Shown one piece after another: positions 25,634 through 33,237 of a DNA stretch of 64,000 nucleotides (position 1 is the stretch's first letter; each line of letters begins with the position of its first letter). Under the pieces are notes generated by a model. The model saw only the letters and a program-made list of their open reading frames with translations. It made no database searches and was not told the origin of the DNA. This DNA is from Alphaproteobacteria bacterium (GTDB taxonomy: Bacteria; Pseudomonadota; Alphaproteobacteria; Rs-D84). The translations under genes were made by a program, and so were the position numbers. The DNA lies in contig JAGBVH010000009.1 in the NCBI GenBank assembly GCA_017630405.1, forward strand, positions 1 to 64,000, read 5' to 3'.

Positions 25634-26548
25634 ATGTTTACAAAACTGCCTGATTTTAATAAAGAAACGGTTTGTTCCAGTGACGGTTATCACAAGGAAC
25701 TGCCTGCGTTTTTGTTCAGCAACGAAAATGTCGCAGGATATATCAGTCAGTTTGACATGAAAGGAAAAACAGTTTTGACCGTTGGCGCATCGGGCGATCA
25801 TTTGTTCGAGTGTTATGCACATGGGGCAAAGCACGTGGATACATTCGATATAAACTATCGCCAAAAACCAATTATGGAACTAAAAAATCTTATGATTCAG
25901 CATGTACCATATGAAGATTTTCTGGAATTCTTTTTTGATGACGCAAACTTTTTCAATCCACAGATAATCGAACCAATTATACCAATGTTTTCGATGTCGT
26001 TGCGTATGTTTATGGACCTTTATTACAGTATGGGCAGCGCCGGTCGCAAACTCTTCGTATATAACGGCAAATCTAATTTTTTGGCACAGTACGACAACAA
26101 ATATTATTCCAATCAATTTAAATATGATGCGTTGGGTATAGAACTGCCAAAAAAGATTAGTTTTACACACACAGATATCACAGGCATCAGTGCGCACTTT
26201 ACACGCAAATACGACTATATCTTTCTGTCGAATATTTTTGATTTCCAGCATCACGAAATCACCGACAGTTATCAGGCGTTGGAGCATTTTTATCATCATA
26301 CAATTTTGCCACTGGCTGCAAATAATCTAGCAACAGAAAACGGTACAATTGTAATGGAATATCTGTGGGGAAACAGTGCATCAACACGCGGCGGCATGTG
26401 GAACGCCTGGGAAGAATTTTCCGACAAGCACAACAACAAAACCCACGCCACAGGTATACAAATGCGCAACATGTTTCTTAAGGCAATGCTAAGCCTTACG
26501 AATCGCGACAATGTTCTTTATATGACACAAAACATCAAGACAAAGTAA
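25634..26548 (+). CDS. SAM-binding (DUF3419/BtaA-like) protein, paralog 2 of 3
   Basis: This 304-residue protein starts 4 bases after its paralog. It keeps the same landmarks: PAFLFSNENVAGYI, KTVLTVGASGDHLFE, AKHVDTFDINYRQKP, YEDFLEFFFDD, and YIFLSNIFDF. It differs in the central region (residues about 125-175), which holds Tyr and Asn-rich segments, and in a C-terminal part with GTIVMEYLWGN in place of the paralogs' FHYSWN. Substrate specificity may therefore differ among the three. No membrane segment is evident. Confidence 0.7.
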   Translation: MFTKLPDFNKETVCSSDGYHKELPAFLFSNENVAGYISQFDMKGKTVLTVGASGDHLFECYAHGAKHVDTFDINYRQKPIMELKNLMIQHVPYEDFLEFFFDDANFFNPQIIEPIIPMFSMSLRMFMDLYYSMGSAGRKLFVYNGKSNFLAQYDNKYYSNQFKYDALGIELPKKISFTHTDITGISAHFTRKYDYIFLSNIFDFQHHEITDSYQALEHFYHHTILPLAANNLATENGTIVMEYLWGNSASTRGGMWNAWEEFSDKHNNKTHATGIQMRNMFLKAMLSLTNRDNVLYMTQNIKTK

Positions 26549-26549
26549 C

Positions 26550-27419
26550 ATGACCAAGCAACCAGAAACTTTTATCGAACCAACATACGCGTTTCAGGAC
26601 AAAGGTGCTGTGTATCTGTTTACCAATGAAAATATTTCTGGGTACATTGACAGGTCTGGCGATATTTCTGGGGCAAATATTTTGACCGTTGGCGCATCGG
26701 GCGACCATGCGTTTGAATCGTATCTGATGGGCGCAAAACATGTGGATACATTTGATATAAATTCATGGCAGAAAAATGTTATCGAACTTAAAACACATAT
26801 GATTCATCATTTGAAATATTCTGACTTTATGGATTTCTTTTTCGAAAAACAAAACTTCTTTGGCACAAAAATAATAGAACCATTAAAGCCGCTATTTTCT
26901 GACGACTTAAAAACTTTTGTTTCATCATACAACACCAATAACAAACAGATGTTTAAATATCTGGGGCCATGCGCACCTGATTTTATCATAGATCGCCTTA
27001 GATACATCAACAGCGAACAAAACTATGAAGCGTTGCGTAATGTGTTGCCGGACAAAATCGAGTTCAGACACTGCAATATTACACATATAGCCAACTATAT
27101 GGACAAAGAATACAAGTTGGTTATGCTGTCCAACATATTTGAATATATGTACAGATTTTTAAGCACCAACGACAGACGCGTCAATGAATTCAGCAACAAC
27201 ATCCTTGACAATATTGAAGAACATATAACACAGGATGGTCGCATATATTTTCACTATGCGTGGGGTAGCAACGCGGCATCTTGGAACAATTTTCTGGCGT
27301 TTACGCAACAGCGTTTTAATCTGCCCAAGAACTTGACAGCAATCAGCATACCATCGGCATTTAAAAACAATAAAACCGATGCTGTGATATACGCATTTAA
27401 AAGCCAGAATATTAAATAA
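26550..27419 (+). CDS. SAM-binding (DUF3419/BtaA-like) protein, paralog 3 of 3
   Basis: The shortest of the set (289 residues), starting one base after the stop of paralog 2, so translation is probably coupled. Landmarks repeat: GAVYLFTNENISGYI, ANILTVGASGDHAFE, AKHVDTFDINSWQKN, YSDFMDFFFEKQNFFG, LVMLSNIFEYMY, and IYFHYAWGSN. The three share the ending FKSQN/MTQN with a hydrophobic strand before it. Downstream comes tRNA-Arg on the other strand without an obvious terminator between. The triple arrangement suggests recent duplications followed by specialisation. Confidence 0.7.
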   Translation: MTKQPETFIEPTYAFQDKGAVYLFTNENISGYIDRSGDISGANILTVGASGDHAFESYLMGAKHVDTFDINSWQKNVIELKTHMIHHLKYSDFMDFFFEKQNFFGTKIIEPLKPLFSDDLKTFVSSYNTNNKQMFKYLGPCAPDFIIDRLRYINSEQNYEALRNVLPDKIEFRHCNITHIANYMDKEYKLVMLSNIFEYMYRFLSTNDRRVNEFSNNILDNIEEHITQDGRIYFHYAWGSNAASWNNFLAFTQQRFNLPKNLTAISIPSAFKNNKTDAVIYAFKSQNIK

Positions 27420-27434
27420 TACTATAAGTCTGTA

Positions 27435-27458
27435 TGGACTGGCATCCCCAGCAGGACT
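27435..27458. repeat. Copy of the tRNA-Arg 3' end (direct repeat A)
   Basis: TGGACTGGC, one variable base, then TCCCCAGCAGGACT (24 bases). The same sequence with a single difference recurs at 27595-27618, where it forms the CCA end, acceptor strand and part of the T arm of tRNA-Arg. The 136 bases between hold no ORF or tRNA fold that I can see. Confidence 0.8.
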
Positions 27459-27594
27459 GTCTGATTCCCATATTCGCTTTCGCTCTATGGGCCCCTTTCG
27501 CTACGTAGGGTTCAAACTTCGTTTACACTCGTTTTCACCAACTGACGCCCCGAACCTGGCGCAACTTTGTTGCTTAATCGGTTCTCGCCCTGTG

Positions 27595-27618
27595 TGGACT
27601 GGCGTCCCCAGCAGGACT
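27595..27618. repeat. Direct repeat B, inside tRNA-Arg
   Basis: Second copy of the 24-base repeat, at the 3' end of the intact tRNA-Arg gene. See the copy at 27435. Confidence 0.8.
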
Positions 27619-27675
27619 CGAACCTGCATCTAATTCTTAGGAGGAATTTGTTCTATCCTGTTGAACTATGGGGAC
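27600..27675 (-). tRNA. tRNA-Arg (anticodon CCT)
   Basis: The minus strand begins GTCCCCA and ends TGGGGAC, G, CCA. The anticodon arm ATTC-CTCCTAA-GAAT shows CCU, reading AGG arginine codons. The T arm contains GGTTCGAGTCC. The gene is 76 bases with encoded CCA. Its 3' end is repeated 160 bases further on. Confidence 0.93.
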
Positions 27676-27735
27676 AAGACTGCGATATTCTAAAGCATTT
27701 TTGCCATTTTTTCAATACTTTTATGCATCACACGG

Positions 27736-27764
27736 TTGACAAACCGCGCGTTTGTGTTATATTT
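27736..27764 (+). promoter_or_regulatory. Promoter for the 27787 gene
   Basis: TTGACA at 27736-27741, a 16-base spacer, then TATATT. AAGAGG follows shortly before the coding start. Confidence 0.75.
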
Positions 27765-27786
27765 ATATGAACAAGAGGTTATGTCA

Positions 27787-29595
27787 ATGGCAAGAACAAA
27801 GACAAAATATAGTGCGACTTTTATAAAGAACGAAGAAACCATAGTGACAGATGTCATTATGACGGCTTTGCCGTATGGCGAATTTGGCCCCCAAAACCCA
27901 TTGCTTATAATAGACAATGTGGATATGGGAAAAGGTAAAAAGACCCCGCTGCCGGATTTTTCACATGTTATTATTGATGGGACATTTGACTGTTCGGACT
28001 ATACCATAAACGAAACAAGCGTTCTGCCAACTGGTATTACAGAATTAATATGTTTATATTCTATCAACAGTTTGTCCGCTTTGATTGGCAAATTACCACA
28101 AAGCGTTATGCAGGTGACTGTGCGCCCCGCTATATTGAACGCGATTAAAAAGAACCTTGACGAACACAAGGAAGTCGTTAACCAATTTATTGAACAATAT
28201 CCCGATGTCATCACCACCGATGGTAAGCAAACTTTGACAGAAATTTTAATGCTTAACGAACTGTCCAAGCCCGCACAAAAAACAACAACTATGGCAGAAC
28301 AGCAAACAAACAAGCCAACCACACCAATCAAAACAAGCGATTGGTTATCGACAGACGAGGTTATTAATATATGCACAGATTTGTCGGAAGAGCTGGCCGC
28401 ACTGACACAGCAAGAATTGACACGTTATGTACAAATGGCACGTTCATCTAAATCAAACCTTAATCTTAGATGCCAGAAAATGCTGCGCGATGACGGTGTT
28501 GAGATTACCTGTATTCACAACAACGAAATAAGCAAAGTAATCGATTTTATTAGCGCTAAAGTCGCAGAAGCACAAGAACAAAAAATCGAAAAACCAAAAG
28601 AAAAAAAGATAGAAAAAGAACAACCTAAACAAACCAACATTCCAGAAAAGACTCAGCCTGCGACACAGGAATTACAGGTAATCAAAATCAATAAATTTAT
28701 TACTAAGGCTGCATGGAAAAAAATACGCGCAAAATGGAAAAACAATGTTGGTGCAATGTTAAGTGCACTTAGGGACATAGAAGTCATCAATGTAAACCCG
28801 ACCGATACACAGGGCGGAAAAGTTCAATATGTTGAAGACGGGGTGATTAAAACATCTGCAAATATCGTATTAAAAAACAGCAACTATCTGGCACAAGAAT
28901 TCGGCATACTGGACAATAACAATGCACGAATCATATGGACAATATATGGTAATACTTTTGTTTGTCAGCACTTCTTAAAAACGCATATGGATCCGAAAAG
29001 CAATTCTAAATATAAACAGATAATAAGAAGCAAACCCGTCGAACTATCGGATCAAGAATACGCAAAACTTCTTAGCGTGACTGAACTTATCAAAGAGTTA
29101 GAAGACGGTCGTGGGGATGCAACCCCGCCTTTGGATGAACTTGATGAAGATAACGAAGACGACCACGACGATATCGATACAACAGAAGCGCCAAAGGAAA
29201 CAAATGCATCAGTCGATGCAATGGTTGATATGGACGCCCAGAAAGCTACTACAGAAGCCATCACGCCAGAAACGCCTGTGGTTGATATTACACCAGTAAA
29301 ACCAACAACCGAAAAAGCAACAAAAAAAGCAAAAAATCCTGTCGCGCAACAAAAAACATGGCAAGCGTTGTATTCTATGCACGCGGAATTTACCACAACA
29401 ATTGAAAATATAGATCTGCGCCAGAAACAAATCGCAGCCGAATTGATGATTACAGAAACAGAAACATCAATCAAACTGACCGAAGAGTTGCAACAGTTGT
29501 TGGCCAAGAAACTTGCATACGAAGAAGGATTGAAAAAATTCCGCGAGGCCGCAACATATATGCACGAAATCCAACAACAGTTCAAAACAAAATAA
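27787..29595 (+). CDS. Unknown protein with N-terminal LRR-like part and coiled-coil tail, about 602 aa
   Basis: I do not recognise the family. AGAGG (27774-27778) is 8 bases from the ATG at 27787 and only 2 from an earlier ATG at 27781, so 27787 is preferred. There is no signal peptide. Residues about 60-120 (VIIDGTFDCSDYTI, then LPTGITELICLY and GKLPQSVMQVTV) look like short leucine-rich repeats of effector type. Lys/Glu/Pro-rich linkers (residues about 265-300) and an acidic, Thr-rich linker (about 425-520) separate a central basic domain (KAAWKKIRAKWKNN) and a C-terminal coiled coil. Modular linkers and LRRs fit a host-directed effector or a scaffold; that is inference. Confidence 0.75.
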   Translation: MARTKTKYSATFIKNEETIVTDVIMTALPYGEFGPQNPLLIIDNVDMGKGKKTPLPDFSHVIIDGTFDCSDYTINETSVLPTGITELICLYSINSLSALIGKLPQSVMQVTVRPAILNAIKKNLDEHKEVVNQFIEQYPDVITTDGKQTLTEILMLNELSKPAQKTTTMAEQQTNKPTTPIKTSDWLSTDEVINICTDLSEELAALTQQELTRYVQMARSSKSNLNLRCQKMLRDDGVEITCIHNNEISKVIDFISAKVAEAQEQKIEKPKEKKIEKEQPKQTNIPEKTQPATQELQVIKINKFITKAAWKKIRAKWKNNVGAMLSALRDIEVINVNPTDTQGGKVQYVEDGVIKTSANIVLKNSNYLAQEFGILDNNNARIIWTIYGNTFVCQHFLKTHMDPKSNSKYKQIIRSKPVELSDQEYAKLLSVTELIKELEDGRGDATPPLDELDEDNEDDHDDIDTTEAPKETNASVDAMVDMDAQKATTEAITPETPVVDITPVKPTTEKATKKAKNPVAQQKTWQALYSMHAEFTTTIENIDLRQKQIAAELMITETETSIKLTEELQQLLAKKLAYEEGLKKFREAATYMHEIQQQFKTK

Positions 29596-29599
29596 AAAG

Positions 29600-29625
29600 T
29601 GGGACAATCGTCCCATTTTTTATTT
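29600..29625 (+). terminator. Terminator after the 27787 gene
   Basis: Stem TGGGAC/GTCCCA, loop AATC, then a T run. Confidence 0.85.
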
Positions 29626-29635
29626 TATTTTGATA

Positions 29636-29664
29636 TTGCAAGCCACCAATTCGACCTGTATAAT
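29636..29664 (+). promoter_or_regulatory. Promoter for fabH-ihfA
   Basis: TTGCAA at 29636-29641, 17-base spacer, TATAAT at 29659-29664. Confidence 0.85.
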
Positions 29665-29696
29665 ACCTTGGCAAAAAAGTAAGGAACTTATCAAAA

Positions 29697-30635
29697 ATGG
29701 GAAACAGACTGATTGGGTACGGCTCTTATCTGCCGGAACGCGTGATGACCAATCAAGATTTTGAAAAAATTATGGACACTTCGGACGAGTGGATTGTTTC
29801 CCGCACCGGCATGCGCGAACGACACATGGCACGCGACGATGAAACCGTTGTCGACATGGCAGCAATTGCCGCACAGCGCGCGTTGGATAACGCAAAACTG
29901 ACCATAGATGATATTGATTTAATCATTGTGGCAAATGTTAGCGCCGAATTAGACTTTCCGTCCGTTGGGTGCCAAATTTTGGGCAAACTGGGCGCGACCA
30001 AAAACATACCTGCCTTTGATGTTCGTGGGGCATGTACAGGCTATATATACGCCCTGCACTGCGCACGCGCGTTCTTTACTGCCGGCATCCATAACCGCAT
30101 TATGATTATCGGTGCGGAAAAGATGTCACGCTTTATCGACTGGTCCGACCGCAGTACCGCTGTATTATTTGGCGATGGCGCAGGCGCGATGATATTCGAA
30201 CATTCCACATCCAGTTATTCTGGCATAATCGATACAGTGATTATGAGCGATGGCAACGAATTTAATATGCTGCATGGCTCAACCGACCACAGAATAATTA
30301 TGAACGGCCCAGAAACCTATAAAAAGGCCGTACAACTGATGCCAGATGCCGCACGATACATCATGAGCCATGCTGGCATCACTGCAGACAATGTGGACTG
30401 GATTATTCCACATCAGGCAAATTTGCGCATCATTCAAAGTTGCGCAGAAAAACTGGATTTTCCGATGGAGAAAATTCTGGTAACAGTAGATAAGCATGCA
30501 AATACCAGTGGTGCATCTGGTGTTTTAGCATTGTCTTATGCGTTTGATAATGATATTATTAAACGTGGTCAATTAATTTTGTATCCCGCGTTCGGCAGTG
30601 GACTGACCTGGGGCGCGGCTTTAATTAGGGTGTAA
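29697..30635 (+). CDS. fabH: 3-oxoacyl-ACP synthase III
   Basis: It starts fatty acid synthesis by condensing acetyl-CoA with malonyl-ACP. The 312-residue protein has the catalytic triad Cys-His-Asn in the family order: Cys in DVRGACTGYIYAL, His in IIPHQANLRII, and Asn in ANTSGASGVLAL. The N-terminus GYGSYLPERVMTN and the segment WIVSRTGMRERH are also characteristic. ihfA starts 3 bases later. In many alphaproteobacteria rpmF-plsX-fabH-ihfA form one cluster; here plsX and rpmF lie 13 kb away on the other strand. Transcription comes from the consensus promoter at 29636. Confidence 0.95.
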   Translation: MGNRLIGYGSYLPERVMTNQDFEKIMDTSDEWIVSRTGMRERHMARDDETVVDMAAIAAQRALDNAKLTIDDIDLIIVANVSAELDFPSVGCQILGKLGATKNIPAFDVRGACTGYIYALHCARAFFTAGIHNRIMIIGAEKMSRFIDWSDRSTAVLFGDGAGAMIFEHSTSSYSGIIDTVIMSDGNEFNMLHGSTDHRIIMNGPETYKKAVQLMPDAARYIMSHAGITADNVDWIIPHQANLRIIQSCAEKLDFPMEKILVTVDKHANTSGASGVLALSYAFDNDIIKRGQLILYPAFGSGLTWGAALIRV

Positions 30636-30638
30636 AAA

Positions 30639-30926
30639 ATGGCAACAATAACAAGAAGTGACTTTGCAGACAGACTGCGTGAACGTTTTGGCCTGACCAC
30701 AGCGGACGCATATAAAATGATTGATGTTATATTCGATGAAATACGCGAATCTTTGGTAAATGGCGAAGAAGTTAAATTTGCTGGATTCGGCACATTCAAG
30801 ATACTTGAAAAAAATGCCCGTATGGGCCGCAACCCCAAAACAGGCGAAGCCGCGGTTATTTCCGCACGACGCGTTGCCACATTCAGACCAAGTAACGAAT
30901 TTCGTGAACGGGTCGCCAAGAAATAA
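30639..30926 (+). CDS. ihfA: Integration host factor alpha subunit
   Basis: This 95-residue HU/IHF-family protein bends DNA sharply as a heterodimer with IHF-beta. It starts ATITRSDFADRLRERFGL, has the central VKFAGFGTFKIL strand, and the arm tip ARMGRNPKTGEAAVISARR that inserts Pro between base pairs (RNPKTGE). Position behind fabH supports the alpha subunit rather than HU. It sits 3 bases after fabH and ends at a strong terminator. Confidence 0.93.
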   Translation: MATITRSDFADRLRERFGLTTADAYKMIDVIFDEIRESLVNGEEVKFAGFGTFKILEKNARMGRNPKTGEAAVISARRVATFRPSNEFRERVAKK

Positions 30927-30929
30927 GAA

Positions 30930-30954
30930 AAAACCGCCAGTCGGCGGTTTTTTT
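30930..30954. terminator. Terminator between ihfA and mraZ
   Basis: Stem AACCGCC/GGCGGTT with AGTC loop, then seven T. Confidence 0.88.
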
Positions 30955-30974
30955 AGACAAGAAAGAAACTTTTT

Positions 30975-31424
30975 TTATTCAGCAATCCGTAAATTTGGAC
31001 GCGCAGCGCGCAGATTCTGCATCGATTTTTCCTGGGCTGCACGAAATGATTCTGGGTTCCAGATTTGAAAACTGTTACCACGACCAACAAAAACAGCAGT
31101 ATCTGCAATCCCCGCATGCGCCAACAGGTCGGACGGAATAACTATACGCCCCGTCACATCAAATGCTAATGGGCGTGCATCCGCAAATAACAGCGCAGTC
31201 AAATCGTCAAGTTCGCTGTCAAAAATACCCATTTTATCGGTGGCGGCCGCCATCTTTTCCATACGAGACATCGAAAAACCTTCGATACAATTGTTAGTAA
31301 AAGAACGATATAAAACAACACCAGCAAAGTCTTCACCAGCAACCGAAGCACGAAAAGAGGCCGGAACAGAAATACGTCCCTTTGTATCCAAACGATTTTC
31401 ATAAGATGAGAGAAACAATGACAT
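30975..31424 (-). CDS. mraZ: Transcriptional regulator MraZ
   Basis: MraZ is an AbrB-fold DNA-binding protein that normally heads and represses the division and cell wall (dcw) cluster. The 149-residue protein has the two repeats: first LSSYENRLDTKGRISVPASF, second LAFDVTGRIVIPSDLLAHAG. The start at 31424 gives the normal N-terminus MSLFLSSYEN; longer frames reach 31493 without ribosome binding site. Here it is not followed by rsmH/ftsL: downstream is the terminator shared with ihfA. It is therefore an orphan copy. Three 12-base repeats lie 72-124 bases upstream of its start. Confidence 0.92.
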   Translation of the reverse strand: MSLFLSSYENRLDTKGRISVPASFRASVAGEDFAGVVLYRSFTNNCIEGFSMSRMEKMAAATDKMGIFDSELDDLTALLFADARPLAFDVTGRIVIPSDLLAHAGIADTAVFVGRGNSFQIWNPESFRAAQEKSMQNLRAARPNLRIAE

Positions 31425-31495
31425 TACTTTCTTATGCTCTTTTTTTGGGCGGATTCCCGCGACCTCTTTGTACTTCAAGAAAGAATGTAGCACGG

Positions 31496-31548
31496 CATTT
31501 TATGGTTGTCAATGACATTTTATAGTTTTTCTATGGTATTTTATGGTT
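31496..31548. promoter_or_regulatory. Three direct repeats upstream of mraZ, candidate MraZ operator
   Basis: The plus strand shows CATTTTATGGTT at 31496-31507, CATTTTATAGTT at 31516-31527 and TATTTTATGGTT at 31537-31548. Spacing is 20 and 21 bases, two helix turns, so all copies face the same side of the helix. MraZ of other bacteria binds three or four short tandem repeats upstream of its own gene. On the mraZ strand the unit reads AACCATAAAATG. Confidence 0.6.
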
Positions 31549-31603
31549 TAAATAACAAAAATTAAAAAAATTAAAATATTTTTAAAATAAATGCATTTTG
31601 TGC

Positions 31604-31633
31604 TTGACCTCCGATTCGTTTTTGTTCTAAGAT
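31604..31633 (+). promoter_or_regulatory. Promoter of the 31809 gene with a GANTC site in the spacer
   Basis: TTGACC at 31604-31609, 18-base spacer, TAAGAT at 31628-31633. GATTC at 31613-31617 lies between the two boxes, where CcrM methylation could change promoter strength. Confidence 0.6.
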
Positions 31634-31808
31634 GTTTGTATAGACAAGGAAGAAAGAAAGAAAAGCCCCAGATTTCTGCCAAGTCTGCAGATTTCTGGGG
31701 ATTTCAAAAAAGGATTCAAAAAAAATTTTTAATTTTTGTAAATACCGAAGTATTTACATAAATTATAAGATTTTTTAACAAAAACACCCAGAAAGGAGGG
31801 GAACCGCT
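31634..31808 (+). promoter_or_regulatory. Structured 5' leader of the 31809 gene
   Basis: About 165 bases lie between the -10 and the ATG. They hold an imperfect long hairpin (CCCCAGATTTCTGC against GCAGATTTCTGGGG, around 31666-31700), a T/A-rich stretch, and a perfect 9-base-pair hairpin TGTAAATAC-CGAA-GTATTTACA at 31737-31758. AAAGGAGGGG follows about 8 bases before the ATG. No known riboswitch is recognised. Confidence 0.5.
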
Positions 31809-32150
31809 ATGACAAAAAACATTAAAGAAATTATGATTGCTCTGAACAAAGTCCTGACCACAACAGTTTGGGTTAACGAAGATCGTCAGATTATCTCTTT
31901 GGCAGACGAATTACAGATTGGCGTAAACAACACACCACGTTCTATTGAAGATTTACCACGCGCTTCTTTGGTTGGCGCATATGTATCCCTGCAGATTCGC
32001 ACAGACAACTTTGAAACATCTGCGGAAAGTATGGATACAAAAACTTTGGCTTTGCGCGTAAAAGAAATGGTTTTCGCAGAAGCCAAGAAAGCCATGGACA
32101 GCGCAGACAACGCAACAACGTCCAACGAACAAGTTGCTATGGCCGCATAA
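31809..32150 (+). CDS. Small unknown protein, 113 aa, strongly translated
   Basis: I do not recognise this protein. It is soluble, without signal peptide. The N-terminal half reads as beta strands and loops (LTTTVWVNEDRQIISLADEL, then LVGAYVSLQIRT); the C-terminal half as helix (TLALRVKEMVFAEAKKAM) with an Ala/Thr-rich end. AAAGGAGGGG is the best ribosome binding site in the window, and the gene has a long structured leader, its own promoter and two terminators behind it. These all point to abundant, regulated expression, perhaps a nucleoid or ribosome-associated protein or a stress protein; the sequence alone does not say which. Confidence 0.8.
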   Translation: MTKNIKEIMIALNKVLTTTVWVNEDRQIISLADELQIGVNNTPRSIEDLPRASLVGAYVSLQIRTDNFETSAESMDTKTLALRVKEMVFAEAKKAMDSADNATTSNEQVAMAA

Positions 32151-32210
32151 TACCGGTCACAAGCGGTTCAAAGGACAAAAAGTTTCCGTTTATCGGAAGG
32201 AAGGGAGCAG

Positions 32211-32244
32211 CCGTCGTCAAGTAATTGCCGACGGTTCTTTTTTT
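32211..32244 (+). terminator. First terminator after the 31809 gene
   Basis: CCGTCG pairs with CGACGG; inside, CAA/TTG closes a GTAA tetraloop after a single mismatch. TTCTTTTTTT follows. Confidence 0.85.
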
Positions 32245-32250
32245 GCCATT

Positions 32251-32280
32251 AAAAAATCCCCATTTTTGGGGATTTTTTTT
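32251..32280. terminator. Second, bidirectional terminator
   Basis: Stem AATCCCC/GGGGATT with A and T runs on both sides; it also closes the convergent gene at 32299. Confidence 0.85.
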
Positions 32281-32298
32281 AATTCAAAGCATACTGTT

Positions 32299-33186
32299 TT
32301 AATATTTCAGCGCACCTTCGCACGCGTCTGCAACTGTTGATGCGCGTTTGATTACGCTTATCTGGGTTGCATTAAATATTGTTGCTGCACCACTGGCAAC
32401 AGTCGCCGTACCTGCCAGTACATTTGATGCAGTATTTAAATTCTTTTCCTTTTGATTATTTGCCATACGCATTTCATCGGTATTCGACAATGCGGACGTG
32501 ATTGTACCCGCCGCACCGGTCGCCGCACCAACCACACTGGATGCAAACGCGCCGGTCGCACGATTGTCAATCTTGCTTAAATCAACTGTTGACCATTCGT
32601 CACATACGCGTACGATGGTTTCAATACGACCCAAATCTTCTTCGGATGCTGTGCGTGATATACGCGCCTGACCATATGCCGCGGACAATTCCTTGACCGA
32701 TGCAAGACAATCGGACACTTGTTCCGTCAGGCTGCCGCGGGCCTTTTTCATATTCACACCACCAACGGCCGCACCCGCGATATTGGTCGCAGTCGTTGCC
32801 GCCAATGTGCCTGTACGAATATTGCCCAGTGTTTCGGATTTTTTTGCCAATTCATCATATTCGTTGGAACCTTGCTCTGGCGCTTCATTATCAACTTCTA
32901 CACACGCAACTACACAAAATTCTTCACCAGGAGGGCATGAAGCACATTCAAGTTTTTTATCAATTTTCGCCTTGGCAATACCGGTTCCCAATGCGACACC
33001 ACCGGCCACAGTACCAACCGCCGATACCGCTGTACCAACACCAGCCATGGTCTTCATTGTATTCAATTCTTCGGAAATACCGCCACAAGCAGCACGAGCC
33101 TTATTAAGTGCCGTTTCTATATCGACCGCTGCTTGTGCCGATGACATAATTCCTAATAATGCAAAAACAGATAATGCCGTACGCAT
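32299..33186 (-). CDS. Secreted or envelope Gly/Ala-rich protein with Cys cluster, 295 aa
   Basis: Signal peptide ALSVFALLGIMSSAQA, preceded by AGGGGGG. The family is not known to me. Three glycine-zipper hydrophobic blocks occur: VGTAVSAVGTVAGGVALGTG (residues about 50-70), TTATNIAGAAVGGVN (about 135-150), and SSVVGAATGAAGTITSAL near 215-235; a fourth lies near the end. Between the first two is a Cys cluster (CASC, then FCVVACVE) suited for a disulfide or metal. The architecture parallels the larger secreted protein at 6937, so they may belong to one family or assembly. Role unknown; the glycine zippers suggest membrane-embedded oligomers. Confidence 0.7.
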   Translation of the reverse strand: MRTALSVFALLGIMSSAQAAVDIETALNKARAACGGISEELNTMKTMAGVGTAVSAVGTVAGGVALGTGIAKAKIDKKLECASCPPGEEFCVVACVEVDNEAPEQGSNEYDELAKKSETLGNIRTGTLAATTATNIAGAAVGGVNMKKARGSLTEQVSDCLASVKELSAAYGQARISRTASEEDLGRIETIVRVCDEWSTVDLSKIDNRATGAFASSVVGAATGAAGTITSALSNTDEMRMANNQKEKNLNTASNVLAGTATVASGAATIFNATQISVIKRASTVADACEGALKY

Positions 33187-33237
33187 TTACCCCCCCTTTA
33201 TGTTATATTTATCCCTATTATATCACGAAGCACGCAA

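Noticed and set aside
27420..27599. Possible second, degenerate tRNA between the two repeats
   Set aside because: Only the 3' 24 bases match; no D arm or anticodon arm can be folded.
32194..32212. GGAAGGAAGGGAGCAGCC-like stretch resembling the tip of SRP (4.5S) RNA
   Set aside because: The matching 5' side (GUCAGGUC before the GGAA loop) is missing and the flanks do not pair; the stretch sits directly before a terminator of a coding gene. Chance similarity is more likely, though a covariance search would settle it.
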